A DNA stretch of 64,000 nt from Bacteroidales bacterium UBA5072 (GCA_002415855.1 DIAS01000068.1:1132-65131); one strand, 5' to 3'; counted from the stretch's first letter, positions 52,414 through 61,466 are shown. A program made the numbers and translations. The notes: generated by a model not told the origin, from the letters alone.

Positions 52414-52797
52414 CTAGTGTTTATCAAAAATATTATCCAACAACCTTCTCTCTTTCTTTGTCGGTCTTCCGGCTCCCCTGTCACGTGTGAAGAAGGCAGT
52501 ATCTTTTATTTTCAGCTTATCCACTTCCTCAGGGGATGTAAGATCCTCAACAAATTCCACCACGCGATGTGCCGGTAAGCGATTATGAACCAATTCCTTA
52601 ACCTTCAGTGTATAAATTACCGGAAGTTTACGGACAAAAATGATTTCTCCCGTCTTTACTTCGTGCGATGGTTTAACTTCTGATCCATTAATTATGATCC
52701 TGCCTTTCTTGCAGGCTTCCGCGGCCATGCTGCGGGTTTTAAACACCCTTACCGCCCAAAGCCATTTATCAATCCTGACTTTTTCGGATACTGCCAT
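52414..52797 (-). CDS. hslR: RNA-binding S4 domain protein, Hsp15-like
   Basis: This is a 127-residue protein with an N-terminal S4 domain (EKVRIDKWLWAVRVFKTRSM, ACKKGRIIINGSEVKPSH) that binds ribosomal RNA; Hsp15 recycles 50S subunits carrying nascent chains. The basic C-terminal tail has RGAGRPTKKERR, as in family members. It lies directly before DUF4924 with touching ends, so the two are likely co-transcribed. Confidence 0.9.
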   Translation of the reverse strand: MAVSEKVRIDKWLWAVRVFKTRSMAAEACKKGRIIINGSEVKPSHEVKTGEIIFVRKLPVIYTLKVKELVHNRLPAHRVVEFVEDLTSPEEVDKLKIKDTAFFTRDRGAGRPTKKERRLLDNIFDKH

Positions 52798-52848
52798 ATG
52801 GGAAAATGGTAATTACCCGGCAAAGATAGCCAATAAACCATAGTAAAT

Positions 52849-52877
52849 AAAAAAGACCGTCCTCTGACGGCCTTTTT
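52849..52877 (-). terminator. Terminator after the gld/GGGP synthase operon
   Basis: An AAAAAG, CCGTC stem, CTCT loop, GACGG, CTTTTT hairpin. On the minus strand it is followed by TTTTTT and can end transcripts from the GGGP synthase gene about 170 bases upstream. It may also act on the plus strand. Confidence 0.8.
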
Positions 52878-53050
52878 CACATTAAACAAAACTACTAACT
52901 AAACCAACTTGGGCAAATCTTTATGCTAATTTCTGAGTGTTTCCGAATTACTGTCTGTTTCTGTTCTGTGTAGGATGATACGCAGACCAGGGAGGGATGT
53001 TCGCTTTATTCAACGAACAGGAAAGTAGTGTTGATGAATGCGTGATTTAT

Positions 53051-53797
53051 TTACATCAATTGAAATTCATTCCTGATTGCGGTCAGGGACGGCAGTATCC
53101 TGTAATCTTCCTCAACGGTTGTTCCTACGACAACGCCGTTAACCCCGGCCTTATAAAGGTTCCGGATGTCTCCGGGAGTTCTGATGCCGCCCCCTACTAC
53201 CAGGGGTATGGTGATATTCTCCTTCACCTGCATTACAATTTCTTCTTTCACCCGGTCATGGGCCCCGCTTCCGGCTTCGAGGTAAATCATTTTCAGTCCA
53301 AGCTGCTCTCCGGCCAGTGCAGTGGCAACAATTATATCCGGTTTATCGGAGGGTATCGGTCTGGTATTACTGATGTATTCCACAGATGATAAATGATGGC
53401 CGTCTATCAGGATGTATCCGGTAGGAATGATTTCCAATCCCGATCGTTTGATAAACTGTGAGGCAAGCACGTGGTTCCCTATAAGATATTCAGGATTACG
53501 GCCCGACAGCAAAGACATCAGCAGAATACCGTCGGCCCTGGTGCTCAGTTGCAGCAAATTGCCAGGAAACAACACTACCGGGATATTTGTAATACTTTTA
53601 ATTGTGATAATGGTCTCATCGATGGGTAAGGAAGTCAGACTGCCACCTGCAAGGATAACATCAACGCCAGCCCTGGAGGCCATTTCTGCAGTCCTTTTCA
53701 ATAAATCTCCCCGGCATTTCTCCGGGTCAACCAGCAGGAAGAAGACTTTGCGCTCCCCGGTAAAAAAAGATTTGTAAATTTCCGCACTCATGGGCAT
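53051..53797 (-). CDS. Geranylgeranylglyceryl/heptaprenylglyceryl phosphate synthase family
   Basis: This is a 248-residue TIM-barrel prenyltransferase of the PcrB/GGGP synthase family, which joins a polyprenyl diphosphate to glycerol 1-phosphate. FLLVDPEKC, DVILAGGSLTS and VVLFPGN are phosphate-site elements; YLEAGSGAHDRV and LVVGGGIRTPGDI follow. In Archaea it makes membrane lipids; in Bacteroidota the role of the ether lipid is not settled. Of the two start ATGs, 53797 and 53791, either is possible. It is last in the mutY-ssb-gldE-gldD-PPTase run. Confidence 0.88.
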   Translation of the reverse strand: MPMSAEIYKSFFTGERKVFFLLVDPEKCRGDLLKRTAEMASRAGVDVILAGGSLTSLPIDETIITIKSITNIPVVLFPGNLLQLSTRADGILLMSLLSGRNPEYLIGNHVLASQFIKRSGLEIIPTGYILIDGHHLSSVEYISNTRPIPSDKPDIIVATALAGEQLGLKMIYLEAGSGAHDRVKEEIVMQVKENITIPLVVGGGIRTPGDIRNLYKAGVNGVVVGTTVEEDYRILPSLTAIRNEFQLM

Positions 53798-53820
53798 TCA
53801 GCTTTTCAATACTACTCCTG

Positions 53821-54453
53821 TTATTTGCAACACCAGACCACCACATAATTTCCCAGGCTGAAATAATTCAGATCAAAAAGTTCATTTCTGGAACGGTTGT
53901 GCACACGACCCTGAATCACTCCTTTATCCAGGGGTTCAAATGCTTCGATCGTCAGATTATCCTTGAAATTAATATCCTGCTTGTCACAAATCTTGTATAG
54001 CGCTTCTTTGGCGCACCAATGAATGTAAAGGTGGTATTTTTTATGCTCCTTATCCTGCGTGATCACATCGTTCTCATTGATGAATTTATGTTCGATACTA
54101 CTGATCCGGTGCGACATGTATTCCAGATCGATACCCACTTTCTTCTGCCGGTTCAGGATAATCGCCGTCAGGTCGCGGGAATGTGAAATGCTGATGAAGT
54201 GTGTATTGCCTTTAATAAAAGGCTTTCTGTTGCCATTATAATATATGGATAACTCCTTGTCCGTCATTTCGCTCAACAAAACCCTTACACTCAGCCATTC
54301 TATTTTACGGGGCATATGCGTGAACCGCTCCAGCGATTCAAGTTCCTCACGGCTCAGCGTGATCTTCGAAAGCAATGTATTATAATCTTCGGTAATTTTC
54401 CAGATTCCCAGGTGGCAACCGTTATCCAAATGCTCATTTAATACTATAGCCAT
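53821..54453 (-). CDS. 4'-phosphopantetheinyl transferase superfamily protein
   Basis: The enzyme moves phosphopantetheine from CoA to a carrier protein serine. The 210-residue protein has KVGIDLEYM (the first Asp motif, VGIDLE), FISISHSRDL and the WCAKEALYKICDK motif with W-x-x-K-E-A. It is an Sfp-type enzyme, not the short AcpS. No carrier protein is encoded here, so its substrate is elsewhere. It is 20 bases after gldD. Confidence 0.9.
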   Translation of the reverse strand: MAIVLNEHLDNGCHLGIWKITEDYNTLLSKITLSREELESLERFTHMPRKIEWLSVRVLLSEMTDKELSIYYNGNRKPFIKGNTHFISISHSRDLTAIILNRQKKVGIDLEYMSHRISSIEHKFINENDVITQDKEHKKYHLYIHWCAKEALYKICDKQDINFKDNLTIEAFEPLDKGVIQGRVHNRSRNELFDLNYFSLGNYVVVWCCK

Positions 54454-54473
54454 GGTGTGTTTGTGTTAATGGG

Positions 54474-55079
54474 TTACTTCCAGTTCAGGGTCTCAATGAG
54501 GTGTTCGATATCGGCAGAAAAGAAACTGACAACCGGTGCGAGAGAATCCTTGTTCGGGATAACATTGAAGTACAAAGCGCCACTCAGAAAATTACGGCTG
54601 CTGTCGGTAGCATAAAAGTTAAATGATGAGGCGGTGTTCCCCTTGATATCATATATAATCCCGTATACTTTTCGTTCGGGAAAAGAAAAAGGTTGTTCAA
54701 TGATATCATCAGCCTTAATGATATGTTTATAGGCAATAGTATGGATATCCTCGACAAGCATGTCGAGATTATCTTGCAACTCCTTGTAGGTTAAATGAAT
54801 GGTTCCTTTGTAATCCGGAAAATCGATATTCAGCCAGCAGGGTTCCGGATGGTTACCCCGATAGGGATCTACTTTGGCATAAACGGGGACTTCAAAGCTG
54901 TAACTGCAATCGGACTGGTAAAGGATGTACTTCTTTTCGGGAAAATCGATTCTGAAATAACTCCTGGGCTTGGGAGTGTAAGCCCTGGTGCACGCGGCAA
55001 AAGCCATGATGAGCAAAGTCAGAGCCGAAAGGTATGCAAGGCAACGTTGCCTGAAGAAACTTCTGTTGTTAATTTTCAT
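54474..55079 (-). CDS. gldD: Gliding motility lipoprotein GldD
   Basis: This is a 201-residue lipoprotein linked to gliding and T9SS in Bacteroidota. The signal ends in the lipobox FAAC, and the mature chain begins TRAYTPKPRSYFRIDFPEKK, the family signature. Residues TASSFNFYATDSSRNFLSGA near the C-terminus are also conserved. Its start codon lies 11 bases inside gldE. The exact function in the secretion or motility machinery is not known. Confidence 0.93.
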   Translation of the reverse strand: MKINNRSFFRQRCLAYLSALTLLIMAFAACTRAYTPKPRSYFRIDFPEKKYILYQSDCSYSFEVPVYAKVDPYRGNHPEPCWLNIDFPDYKGTIHLTYKELQDNLDMLVEDIHTIAYKHIIKADDIIEQPFSFPERKVYGIIYDIKGNTASSFNFYATDSSRNFLSGALYFNVIPNKDSLAPVVSFFSADIEHLIETLNWK

Positions 55080-56433
55080 GCCTGCTTGTGTCTTTGAGGG
55101 TCACCTGAATTTGTTTAATTCGACGCTGGTCAACCGATTTAACAGTGAAGTCAAATCCCTTGCAGGAAATCACTTCATTCTTTTTCGGCAACTCACCTTT
55201 CAGTTCAAGGATTAGCCCTGCCAATGTTTCTGCCTCACCTTTCACATCGTTGAAGATTTCCTCGTCCGCCCGGATGACCTTGAAAAAATCATTCAGCAAC
55301 ACTTTGGCTTCGAAAAGATAGTTTTCTTCATCCAGCTTTACGTAGAATATCTCATCATTGTCTGATTCATCAGTGATCTCTCCGACAATTTCCTCCAATA
55401 TGTCTTCGAGGGTAATAATGCCGGAGGTCCCTCCGTATTCATCTATTACAACGGCCATGTGTATCTTTGTTGTCTGAAATTCCTTCAGCAGATCATTTAT
55501 CATTTTGGTTTCCGGAACATAATAGGGCGGACGCATGATCGACTGCCAGTTGAAGGAATCGGGCTTGCCGAGAAAGGGTAAAAGATCTTTGATGTAAAGA
55601 ATACCTTTGATGTTGTCAAGATCCTGGTTGTAAACAGGAATACGCGAATAGCCCGAATCCACGATAAGCTTGATAAGTTTTTTAAAACGCGTCTGTATGG
55701 ATACACCAATGATGTCCACCCGGGGCGTCATGATTTCCTGAACATCCATATTCCCTAACTTGACAATACCCTCCAGTATTTTTTTCTCCTCGGTGATCCC
55801 CTGTTGCGTAAGATCAAGGGCATCTGACAGGTCATCAATGGATATCTGTTTCCCCTGGTGTGAAAACTTTTGCTGAATCCGGGCGGTGGTATTGATCAGC
55901 AAAAAATTCAGCGGCCTGCAAACCTTTTCAATCACTTCAAGCGGTGCAGCCATAAACCTGGCTACCTTCTCCGAATAACGGATGGCATAAATTTTAGGCA
56001 ATATTTCACCAAAGAAAACAATCAAGAAAGTAATGGATACTACCTCAATGATAAAGCCCATGATCGGGGCATTGGTAAAATCGAAAAGTGAATTGCTGAA
56101 GTAGGCGGAAATGACAATAATACCAATATTTACCAGGTTGTTGGTGACCAGGATGGTTGCCAGCAACTTTTCGGGCATGCTCAAAAGCTTTTCGATGATC
56201 AGGTTGGATTTTGATCTTGTAGATTTGATTGAACTTAGTTCAGTCGGGGATAATGAGAAAAAAGCTGCTTCAGCACCTGAAACCAAGGCAGAAAGTACCA
56301 GGAGTACCAGAATCGCGATTAGAGCCGCCAACAGGCTCAGGTTAAATGAGTTTACCGTAAAATCAAACACTGATCCTATTGTTGCCTGGTGATAGGGTTC
56401 TTCGTCCAATTCAGCTATCAATTGGTTAATCAA
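55069..56433 (-). CDS. gldE: Gliding motility-associated protein GldE (CorC/HlyC, CNNM-type)
   Basis: This is a 454-residue membrane protein of the hemolysin/CNNM family. Four N-terminal membrane segments (about 31-55, 90-115, 120-145 and 165-180) precede two CBS domains (about 225-345, with PRVDIIGV and MAVVIDEYGGTSGIITLEDI) and a CorC_HlyC domain. It is the usual partner of gldD. It starts 8 bases after ssb. A role in metal-ion transport is known for the family but unproven here. Confidence 0.92.
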   Translation of the reverse strand: MINQLIAELDEEPYHQATIGSVFDFTVNSFNLSLLAALIAILVLLVLSALVSGAEAAFFSLSPTELSSIKSTRSKSNLIIEKLLSMPEKLLATILVTNNLVNIGIIVISAYFSNSLFDFTNAPIMGFIIEVVSITFLIVFFGEILPKIYAIRYSEKVARFMAAPLEVIEKVCRPLNFLLINTTARIQQKFSHQGKQISIDDLSDALDLTQQGITEEKKILEGIVKLGNMDVQEIMTPRVDIIGVSIQTRFKKLIKLIVDSGYSRIPVYNQDLDNIKGILYIKDLLPFLGKPDSFNWQSIMRPPYYVPETKMINDLLKEFQTTKIHMAVVIDEYGGTSGIITLEDILEEIVGEITDESDNDEIFYVKLDEENYLFEAKVLLNDFFKVIRADEEIFNDVKGEAETLAGLILELKGELPKKNEVISCKGFDFTVKSVDQRRIKQIQVTLKDTSRHEN

Positions 56434-56441
56434 TGCATAAA

Positions 56442-56876
56442 CTAAAAGGGCAGGTCATCGCCGACTGCCGGCTCTTCCATTGGTGGTTTATCTGCCGGAT
56501 GCTGATCCATAGGCTGAGCCTGCACTGCAGATGCACCCGGTTCATCAGCTCTCTTACCCAGGAGTTGCATTACGTCGGCAACTATCTCGGTAGCATACCT
56601 TTTGTTTTTATCCTTGTCCTCCCATGACCGTGTGCGGATCTTCCCCTCAATATAGATCTGGCTTCCTTTTTTAACATACTTTTCTGCCACCTCGGCAAGC
56701 CCTCTCCACAGAACAACACTGTGCCATTCTGTTGTAGTAACCCGTTCCCCGCTTTTATTTTTATAAACGTCACTTGTTGCCATCCTCAGCGTGCATACAG
56801 GTGTATTATTATCCAAATAACGAACTTCAGGGTCCTGACCGACATGACCCACCAAAATGACTTTGTTAACCGACAT
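56442..56876 (-). CDS. ssb: Single-stranded DNA-binding protein
   Basis: This is a 144-residue OB-fold protein that coats single-stranded DNA. VNKVILVGHVGQDPEVRYLD starts the fold, WHSVVLWRGLAEVAEKYVKK and GKIRTRSWEDKD follow, and the acidic tail ends DDLPF, the interaction tip of SSB. It lies between mutY and gldE, a known Bacteroidota gene order. Confidence 0.96.
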   Translation of the reverse strand: MSVNKVILVGHVGQDPEVRYLDNNTPVCTLRMATSDVYKNKSGERVTTTEWHSVVLWRGLAEVAEKYVKKGSQIYIEGKIRTRSWEDKDKNKRYATEIVADVMQLLGKRADEPGASAVQAQPMDQHPADKPPMEEPAVGDDLPF

Positions 56877-56927
56877 AGGATTGGTATTTAAATTCGGGTA
56901 AAATTATAAAAAATTATGATTTCACCT

Positions 56928-57992
56928 TTAAAGTATTCCTTCCTGATGCAAATCGGCCAGATATTTGTCAATCACCCTCGGTACGGCATATTCCGCTAAG
57001 CCTTCAAGCGGAATCTGCTGGTAACGGAAGGCACCACGATCGGGTTCCCGGTTGATCCTGATCTGATAAAAGCTGCAATGAAGGGTTTGATGTGTCAGCT
57101 GATGCCTGTAAGTTCTGGGGTGGAAATCCGCTTCAGGCTGAGTTTTTCCGAAAATGACCTTCCAGGCAGGCATTGATGTAAGCGTTTCATAATCAACCGG
57201 TGTTTCAGATTCGATCAGTGGAAACTCATAGAGTGAATTCCAGATATCGTTGCCCAGCCTTTTGTTCAGATAAGTATAACCCTTGTGCCGAATAAACAGA
57301 TAATTGAAAAAACGTGCCTTTGTTTTCACCTTGCCTTCTTTTACCGGGAGGACGTTGGTTTTGCCCTCACAATTGGCTTTGCAGAGATGTGACAGCACGC
57401 AATGACGGCAATCCGGGTTTCTGGGCAGGCAGATCAATGCCCCGAATTCCATCAGCGCCTGGTTATGAATATCCGGTCTTTCACGATTCAGGATCTCTTC
57501 AGCCTTCTCTTTAAAGACACGCTTTCCGTAGGGTGAGTCAATCGGATCATGAATGCCGTACAATCTTGACAATACCCTGTATACATTGCCATCCACCAAA
57601 GCAACAGGTTCCCCGAATGCTATGGATGCTATGGCTGCAGCGGTATAAGTCCCAACTCCCTTGAGCTTTGCCAATTCCTCGTGTTTCCGAGGGAAAATGC
57701 CACCATGGTCGTTTACCACCTTCCTGGCAGTTTCATGCAGATTCCGTGCCCTGGTATAATAACCCAAACCCTGCCAGAGCTTCAGCACTTCATCCATGGG
57801 GGCATTTGCCAGGTCAGTAACCGTGGGAAACCGCTCTACAAACCTGTTGTAATAATCAGTTCCTTGAGCAACACGCGTTTGCTGAAGAATAATTTCGGAA
57901 AGCCAAATGTGATAAGGGGAATCCGATCTTCGCCATGGTAGATCTCTCCGGTTCTCCAGGTACCATTTTTCAAGGATTTTTGAAACCAACAT
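56928..57992 (-). CDS. mutY: A/G-specific adenine glycosylase
   Basis: The enzyme removes adenine mispaired with 8-oxoguanine. The 354-residue protein has a HhH region and the catalytic Asp with VDGNVYRVLSRL, ASIAFGEPVALVDGNVY, and the Fe-S cluster site CLPRNPDCRHCVLSHLC. The C-terminal NUDIX-like domain (about 240-340) recognises 8-oxoG. It heads the minus-strand run and is divergent from the HU gene. Confidence 0.95.
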   Translation of the reverse strand: MLVSKILEKWYLENRRDLPWRRSDSPYHIWLSEIILQQTRVAQGTDYYNRFVERFPTVTDLANAPMDEVLKLWQGLGYYTRARNLHETARKVVNDHGGIFPRKHEELAKLKGVGTYTAAAIASIAFGEPVALVDGNVYRVLSRLYGIHDPIDSPYGKRVFKEKAEEILNRERPDIHNQALMEFGALICLPRNPDCRHCVLSHLCKANCEGKTNVLPVKEGKVKTKARFFNYLFIRHKGYTYLNKRLGNDIWNSLYEFPLIESETPVDYETLTSMPAWKVIFGKTQPEADFHPRTYRHQLTHQTLHCSFYQIRINREPDRGAFRYQQIPLEGLAEYAVPRVIDKYLADLHQEGIL

Positions 57993-58070
57993 CGGTTCTT
58001 TTGGAATAAATAATATTAAAAGATTGTCAAAATTAATGGTTTACTATTTTATTTATCGAAGGAAATGCTT

Positions 58071-58078
58071 TATATTTG
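58071..58078 (+). promoter_or_regulatory. -7 box before the HU gene
   Basis: TATATTTG followed by C matches TAnnTTTG exactly and lies 53 bases before the HU ATG. The -33 element is weak. Confidence 0.6.
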
Positions 58079-58131
58079 CAACTCAGATTTTTGAAAACAT
58101 CTAATTTATTGATAATTAAAGAATTTTAACA

Positions 58132-58416
58132 ATGACGAAAGCGGATATTGTAAACGAAATCTCAAAAAACACCGGGATTGAGAAAATCACTGTCCAGAAG
58201 ACGGTAGAAGCTTTTATGGAAGCTGTAAAAGACTCTCTAGTAGTAAACAAGAACGTTTACCTGAGAGGATTCGGTAGTTTCATTATTAAGAAAAGGGCAA
58301 AGAAAACGGCCAGGAATATTTCCAAGAATACCACACTCATCATTCCGGCCCATAATATCCCTTCGTTTAAACCTGCAAAAACCTTTGTGAACAAGGTTAA
58401 AGCAAACGTTAAATAA
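58132..58416 (+). CDS. HU/IHF-type DNA-binding protein
   Basis: This is a 94-residue nucleoid protein. MTKADIVNEISKNTGI and KNVYLRGFGSFIIKKR are the HU core; NTTLIIPAHNIPSFKPAKTF is the arm and tail, with Pro at the usual intercalation place. It is the first gene of a two-gene unit with the small basic protein 24 bases downstream. Confidence 0.95.
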   Translation: MTKADIVNEISKNTGIEKITVQKTVEAFMEAVKDSLVVNKNVYLRGFGSFIIKKRAKKTARNISKNTTLIIPAHNIPSFKPAKTFVNKVKANVK

Positions 58417-58440
58417 ATTGTCCCTATAAATTAACAGGAA

Positions 58441-58536
58441 ATGCCAAGCGGAAAGAAGCGTAAGAGACATAAAATGGCTACCCACAAACGTAAAAAGCGT
58501 TTGCGGAAGAACAGGCATAAGAAGAAGAACAGATAG
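58441..58536 (+). CDS. Small AURKAIP1/COX24-domain protein, ribosome-associated type
   Basis: This 31-residue gene was too short for standard frame calling. It encodes a protein starting MPSGKKRKRHKMATHKRKKR and is about 70 percent basic. The sequence matches a small conserved Bacteroidota protein with the AURKAIP1/COX24 signature, related to the mitochondrial ribosomal protein mS38. It follows HU by 24 bases and is followed by a strong terminator. A ribosomal role is inferred from the family. Confidence 0.88.
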   Translation: MPSGKKRKRHKMATHKRKKRLRKNRHKKKNR

Positions 58537-58562
58537 TCTGTAACTAATTCATCATAAGCATA

Positions 58563-58615
58563 AATAAACCTAAAGTTGAACCAGTTTCACTTTAGGTTTA
58601 TTATGTTTATTTAAT
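58563..58615 (+). terminator. Terminator of the HU/COX24 unit
   Basis: A perfect 14-base-pair stem (AATAAACCTAAAGT at 58563-58576 with ACTTTAGGTTTATT at 58589-58602) has a 12-base loop and is followed by an AT-rich tail with TTTATTTAA. Confidence 0.85.
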
Positions 58616-58666
58616 GGCGATCATGCAGCTTTCAAAAATATTCGTTCGTCATAATAACGAGGAAAT

Positions 58667-60217
58667 GTGAGCAAAGAATTGATTATTGATACATCCACCA
58701 GTGATGTTAGTATTGCTCTTTTAGAGGATAAAAAGTTAGTCGAATTAAATAAGGAAAAAAGCAACCCAAAATTTGCTGTAGGTGATATTTACCTGGGTAA
58801 GGTAAAAAAGCTGATGCCGGGACTTAATGCTGCCTTTGTTGATGTCGGCTATGAAAAGGATGCATTCCTGCATTACCTGGATCTGGGTCCCCAGGTCAGA
58901 TCTTTACACCGTTACCTCGATGGTTGTGTCAACAAAAGGGGCAAGATTCCTTCCTTCCAAAAATTCAAACGTGAGCGTGACATCGACAAAGAAGGGACAA
59001 TAACTGACGTACTGGCTCAGGGTCAATTGGTTATGGTACAAATTGCCAAGGAGCCCATTTCAACCAAGGGACCACGTCTGACATCAGAAATATCCATCGC
59101 CGGTAGAAACCTGGTACTGATGCCGTTTCACGACAAGGTTTCTGTTTCGCAGAAAATACAGTCAGCCGAAGAGAGAAACCGGCTTAAAACCCTTATTCAA
59201 AGTATTAAACCGCATAATTACGGGATCATTGTCCGTACAGTCGCCGAAGGCAAAAAGGTAAAGGACCTCGATACCGAGCTGAAAGGCCTGATACGAAAAT
59301 GGGAAAATGCCTTTGATAACCTGAAAGGCATAAAACCCCCGCACCTGTTTATCGGTGAGATAAACAGGACCTCTGCCATATTGCGGGATATCCTGAATGT
59401 ATCCTTCAACAGCATAACCGTTGATGATGAGACCATCTTCAGGGAAATCAAGGAATACATCAGCACCATTGCCCCTGAAAAGGAAAAGATCGTCAAACTG
59501 CACAAAGGTGACATTCCCATCTTTGAGCATTACGGCATTGAAAAACAAATCAAGTCAGCTTTTGGCAAGACCGTTTCGTTTAAGAACGGCGCCTATCTGA
59601 TCATTGAGCATACCGAAGCACTTCATGTAATCGACGTAAACAGCGGCAACCGCTCAAAAACAGTCTCCAACCAGGAGACCAACGCATTTGAGACCAACCT
59701 GTCTGCTGCTGAGGAAATTGCACGGCAGCTCAGGCTGCGTGATATGGGCGGCATTATCGTTATTGATTTCATTGACATGCAATCGAGTGACCACAAGCAA
59801 AAGGTCAACGAGAAGATCAAGCAGTCCATGGAAAACGACCGTGCCAAGCACAGCATACTCCCGCTCAGCAAATTCGGGCTGATGCAGATCACACGCCAGC
59901 GCGTCAGGCCCGAAATGCACATCAGCACCACTGAGAAATGTCCCACCTGCAACGGTTCAGGTGAGATCTCTCCAAGCATTCTGTTTGTCGATAAGATCGA
60001 AAACCAGATCGAAACCATACTTCAGAAAGAAAAACATAATCTGGTCATCATCAAACTTCATCCTTATGTGGCTGCCTATCTGAAAAAGGGGGTAGTACCA
60101 CAGTATATGAAATGGCGGTTCAAATATAAAACCCGGATCAGGATCGTGGCCATATCATCCTACGATTTCCTGGAATACCATATCTTTGGTGCAAACGGGG
60201 AGGAGATCGTTTCTTGA
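58667..60217 (+). CDS. rng: Ribonuclease G/E family protein
   Basis: This endoribonuclease matures 16S rRNA ends and degrades mRNA. The 516-residue protein has an S1 domain (about 30-120; FAVGDIYLGKVKKLMPG), a catalytic region with IDVNSGNRSK and IVIDFIDMQSSDHK, and the zinc-link CPTCNGSGEIS. It is RNase G-like, without the long RNase E scaffold tail. The start is GTG: the ATG two bases earlier is out of frame and reads into TGA, while AACGAGGA just upstream could serve as a weak ribosome-binding site. Confidence 0.94.
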   Translation: MSKELIIDTSTSDVSIALLEDKKLVELNKEKSNPKFAVGDIYLGKVKKLMPGLNAAFVDVGYEKDAFLHYLDLGPQVRSLHRYLDGCVNKRGKIPSFQKFKRERDIDKEGTITDVLAQGQLVMVQIAKEPISTKGPRLTSEISIAGRNLVLMPFHDKVSVSQKIQSAEERNRLKTLIQSIKPHNYGIIVRTVAEGKKVKDLDTELKGLIRKWENAFDNLKGIKPPHLFIGEINRTSAILRDILNVSFNSITVDDETIFREIKEYISTIAPEKEKIVKLHKGDIPIFEHYGIEKQIKSAFGKTVSFKNGAYLIIEHTEALHVIDVNSGNRSKTVSNQETNAFETNLSAAEEIARQLRLRDMGGIIVIDFIDMQSSDHKQKVNEKIKQSMENDRAKHSILPLSKFGLMQITRQRVRPEMHISTTEKCPTCNGSGEISPSILFVDKIENQIETILQKEKHNLVIIKLHPYVAAYLKKGVVPQYMKWRFKYKTRIRIVAISSYDFLEYHIFGANGEEIVS

Positions 60218-60282
60218 TTCTTATGCTGCTTGAAGATGCCCATCAGGTTTTCCGGAATCTTCCATTAGCATCAGAATCAATC

Positions 60283-61419
60283 TTATACCTTAATAAATAT
60301 CTTGTTCCGGTACATATACCGCAGTATCAGGAAGATCACCAGAAATGCGCCGACTGACCTGATCAGGTCGTACCAATTGCCTGTAACGGCTTGTAATCCC
60401 CCTGTGAATACCTCTGCAACCAGCCCGAAATCGAACAGGTGCCAGGCGGTATAAGCAACTATGGAATTTGAACCGATTATTACAAATGCCCTGGCCCAGC
60501 CCTGAAGCTTCATCTCATCAACAACCAGGTAAAAAAGGGCTAATGAAAGGGAACAGATACCTCCGGCAAAAAGTACAAAGGATCCGGTCCAGATGTGCTT
60601 GATGATCGGGTGAAACGGATGCCAGAGCCTACCCAGAACGATCAGTCCGATCCCCATGACAGTCAGCTGCCATACCTTGCGCATTCCTGAACCCTCTGCC
60701 TTAAGCACGTAACCCGCAAAAACACCCAACATGGCAGTGGCGCCGAAATTAAGGCTGCTCAGTATCCAGGTATAGGTGGTGCCATCCTGGAAATTACCCA
60801 GAACCAACTTGTCGATATACAGTGCCATGTTTTCATGCGGATTGTATAAACCGGCACCCAGACCGGGAATCGGGATCAATGCCATAACAAACCAATAAAC
60901 CAGCATGAGACCCAGGGTCGCCAGTAACTGTGCCCTTACCCCAATATACAAAACAAACACCGAGGCAATCAGGTAACCTGCGGCAATCGACTGAAGCGTA
61001 TTGCTGTAAAACTTGATCCCGGAAAAATCATACCCGAGCAGATTGCCCTGAACAGCCATTCCCAAAATCCACAGGATGATGATACGTTTGATGATATGCG
61101 GCCACAGGTCAGCCTTTGAACGGGAAGTCCCAAGCCGCCTGGCAAATGAGAACGGGATAGATACACCTGCAAGCCAGACAAAAAGTGGCATGATAATGTC
61201 ATAAAACCTGAAACCCAGCCAATCCACATGATCGAGTTGAATATTGATAAATGAGGTAGCAGGACTGTGGAATATCTTATCAAGGCTTTTGAAGATCACC
61301 TCACCACCCATAATCCAGAACATATCGAAGCCACGTAACGCATCAACCGACAGAATTCTTTTGCCTGAAGAGGCTTCAGGCCCGATCCTGAACTTTTCAA
61401 GTGATTCCAGTGTTCTCAT
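60283..61419 (-). CDS. DUF5009/heparan-alpha-glucosaminide N-acetyltransferase-like membrane protein
   Basis: This is a 378-residue polytopic membrane protein with about 10 segments. RILSVDALRGFDMFWIMGGE is the acyltransferase-like start of the NagX/HGSNAT family, and IIGSNSIVAYTAWHLFDFGL is its C-terminal element. The family may move acetyl groups onto amino sugars across the membrane; the substrate in Bacteroidota is unknown. It is divergent from dsbD with a shared 47-base gap. Confidence 0.88.
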   Translation of the reverse strand: MRTLESLEKFRIGPEASSGKRILSVDALRGFDMFWIMGGEVIFKSLDKIFHSPATSFINIQLDHVDWLGFRFYDIIMPLFVWLAGVSIPFSFARRLGTSRSKADLWPHIIKRIIILWILGMAVQGNLLGYDFSGIKFYSNTLQSIAAGYLIASVFVLYIGVRAQLLATLGLMLVYWFVMALIPIPGLGAGLYNPHENMALYIDKLVLGNFQDGTTYTWILSSLNFGATAMLGVFAGYVLKAEGSGMRKVWQLTVMGIGLIVLGRLWHPFHPIIKHIWTGSFVLFAGGICSLSLALFYLVVDEMKLQGWARAFVIIGSNSIVAYTAWHLFDFGLVAEVFTGGLQAVTGNWYDLIRSVGAFLVIFLILRYMYRNKIFIKV

Positions 61420-61436
61420 ATGAATTTAATTTAATT

Positions 61437-61444
61437 TAAATTTG
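61437..61444 (+). promoter_or_regulatory. -7 box before dsbD
   Basis: TAAATTTG followed by C fits TAnnTTTG, 22 bases before the dsbD ATG. No TTTG at the -33 position. Confidence 0.5.
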
Positions 61445-61466
61445 CATAAATTATTACACAATACCA

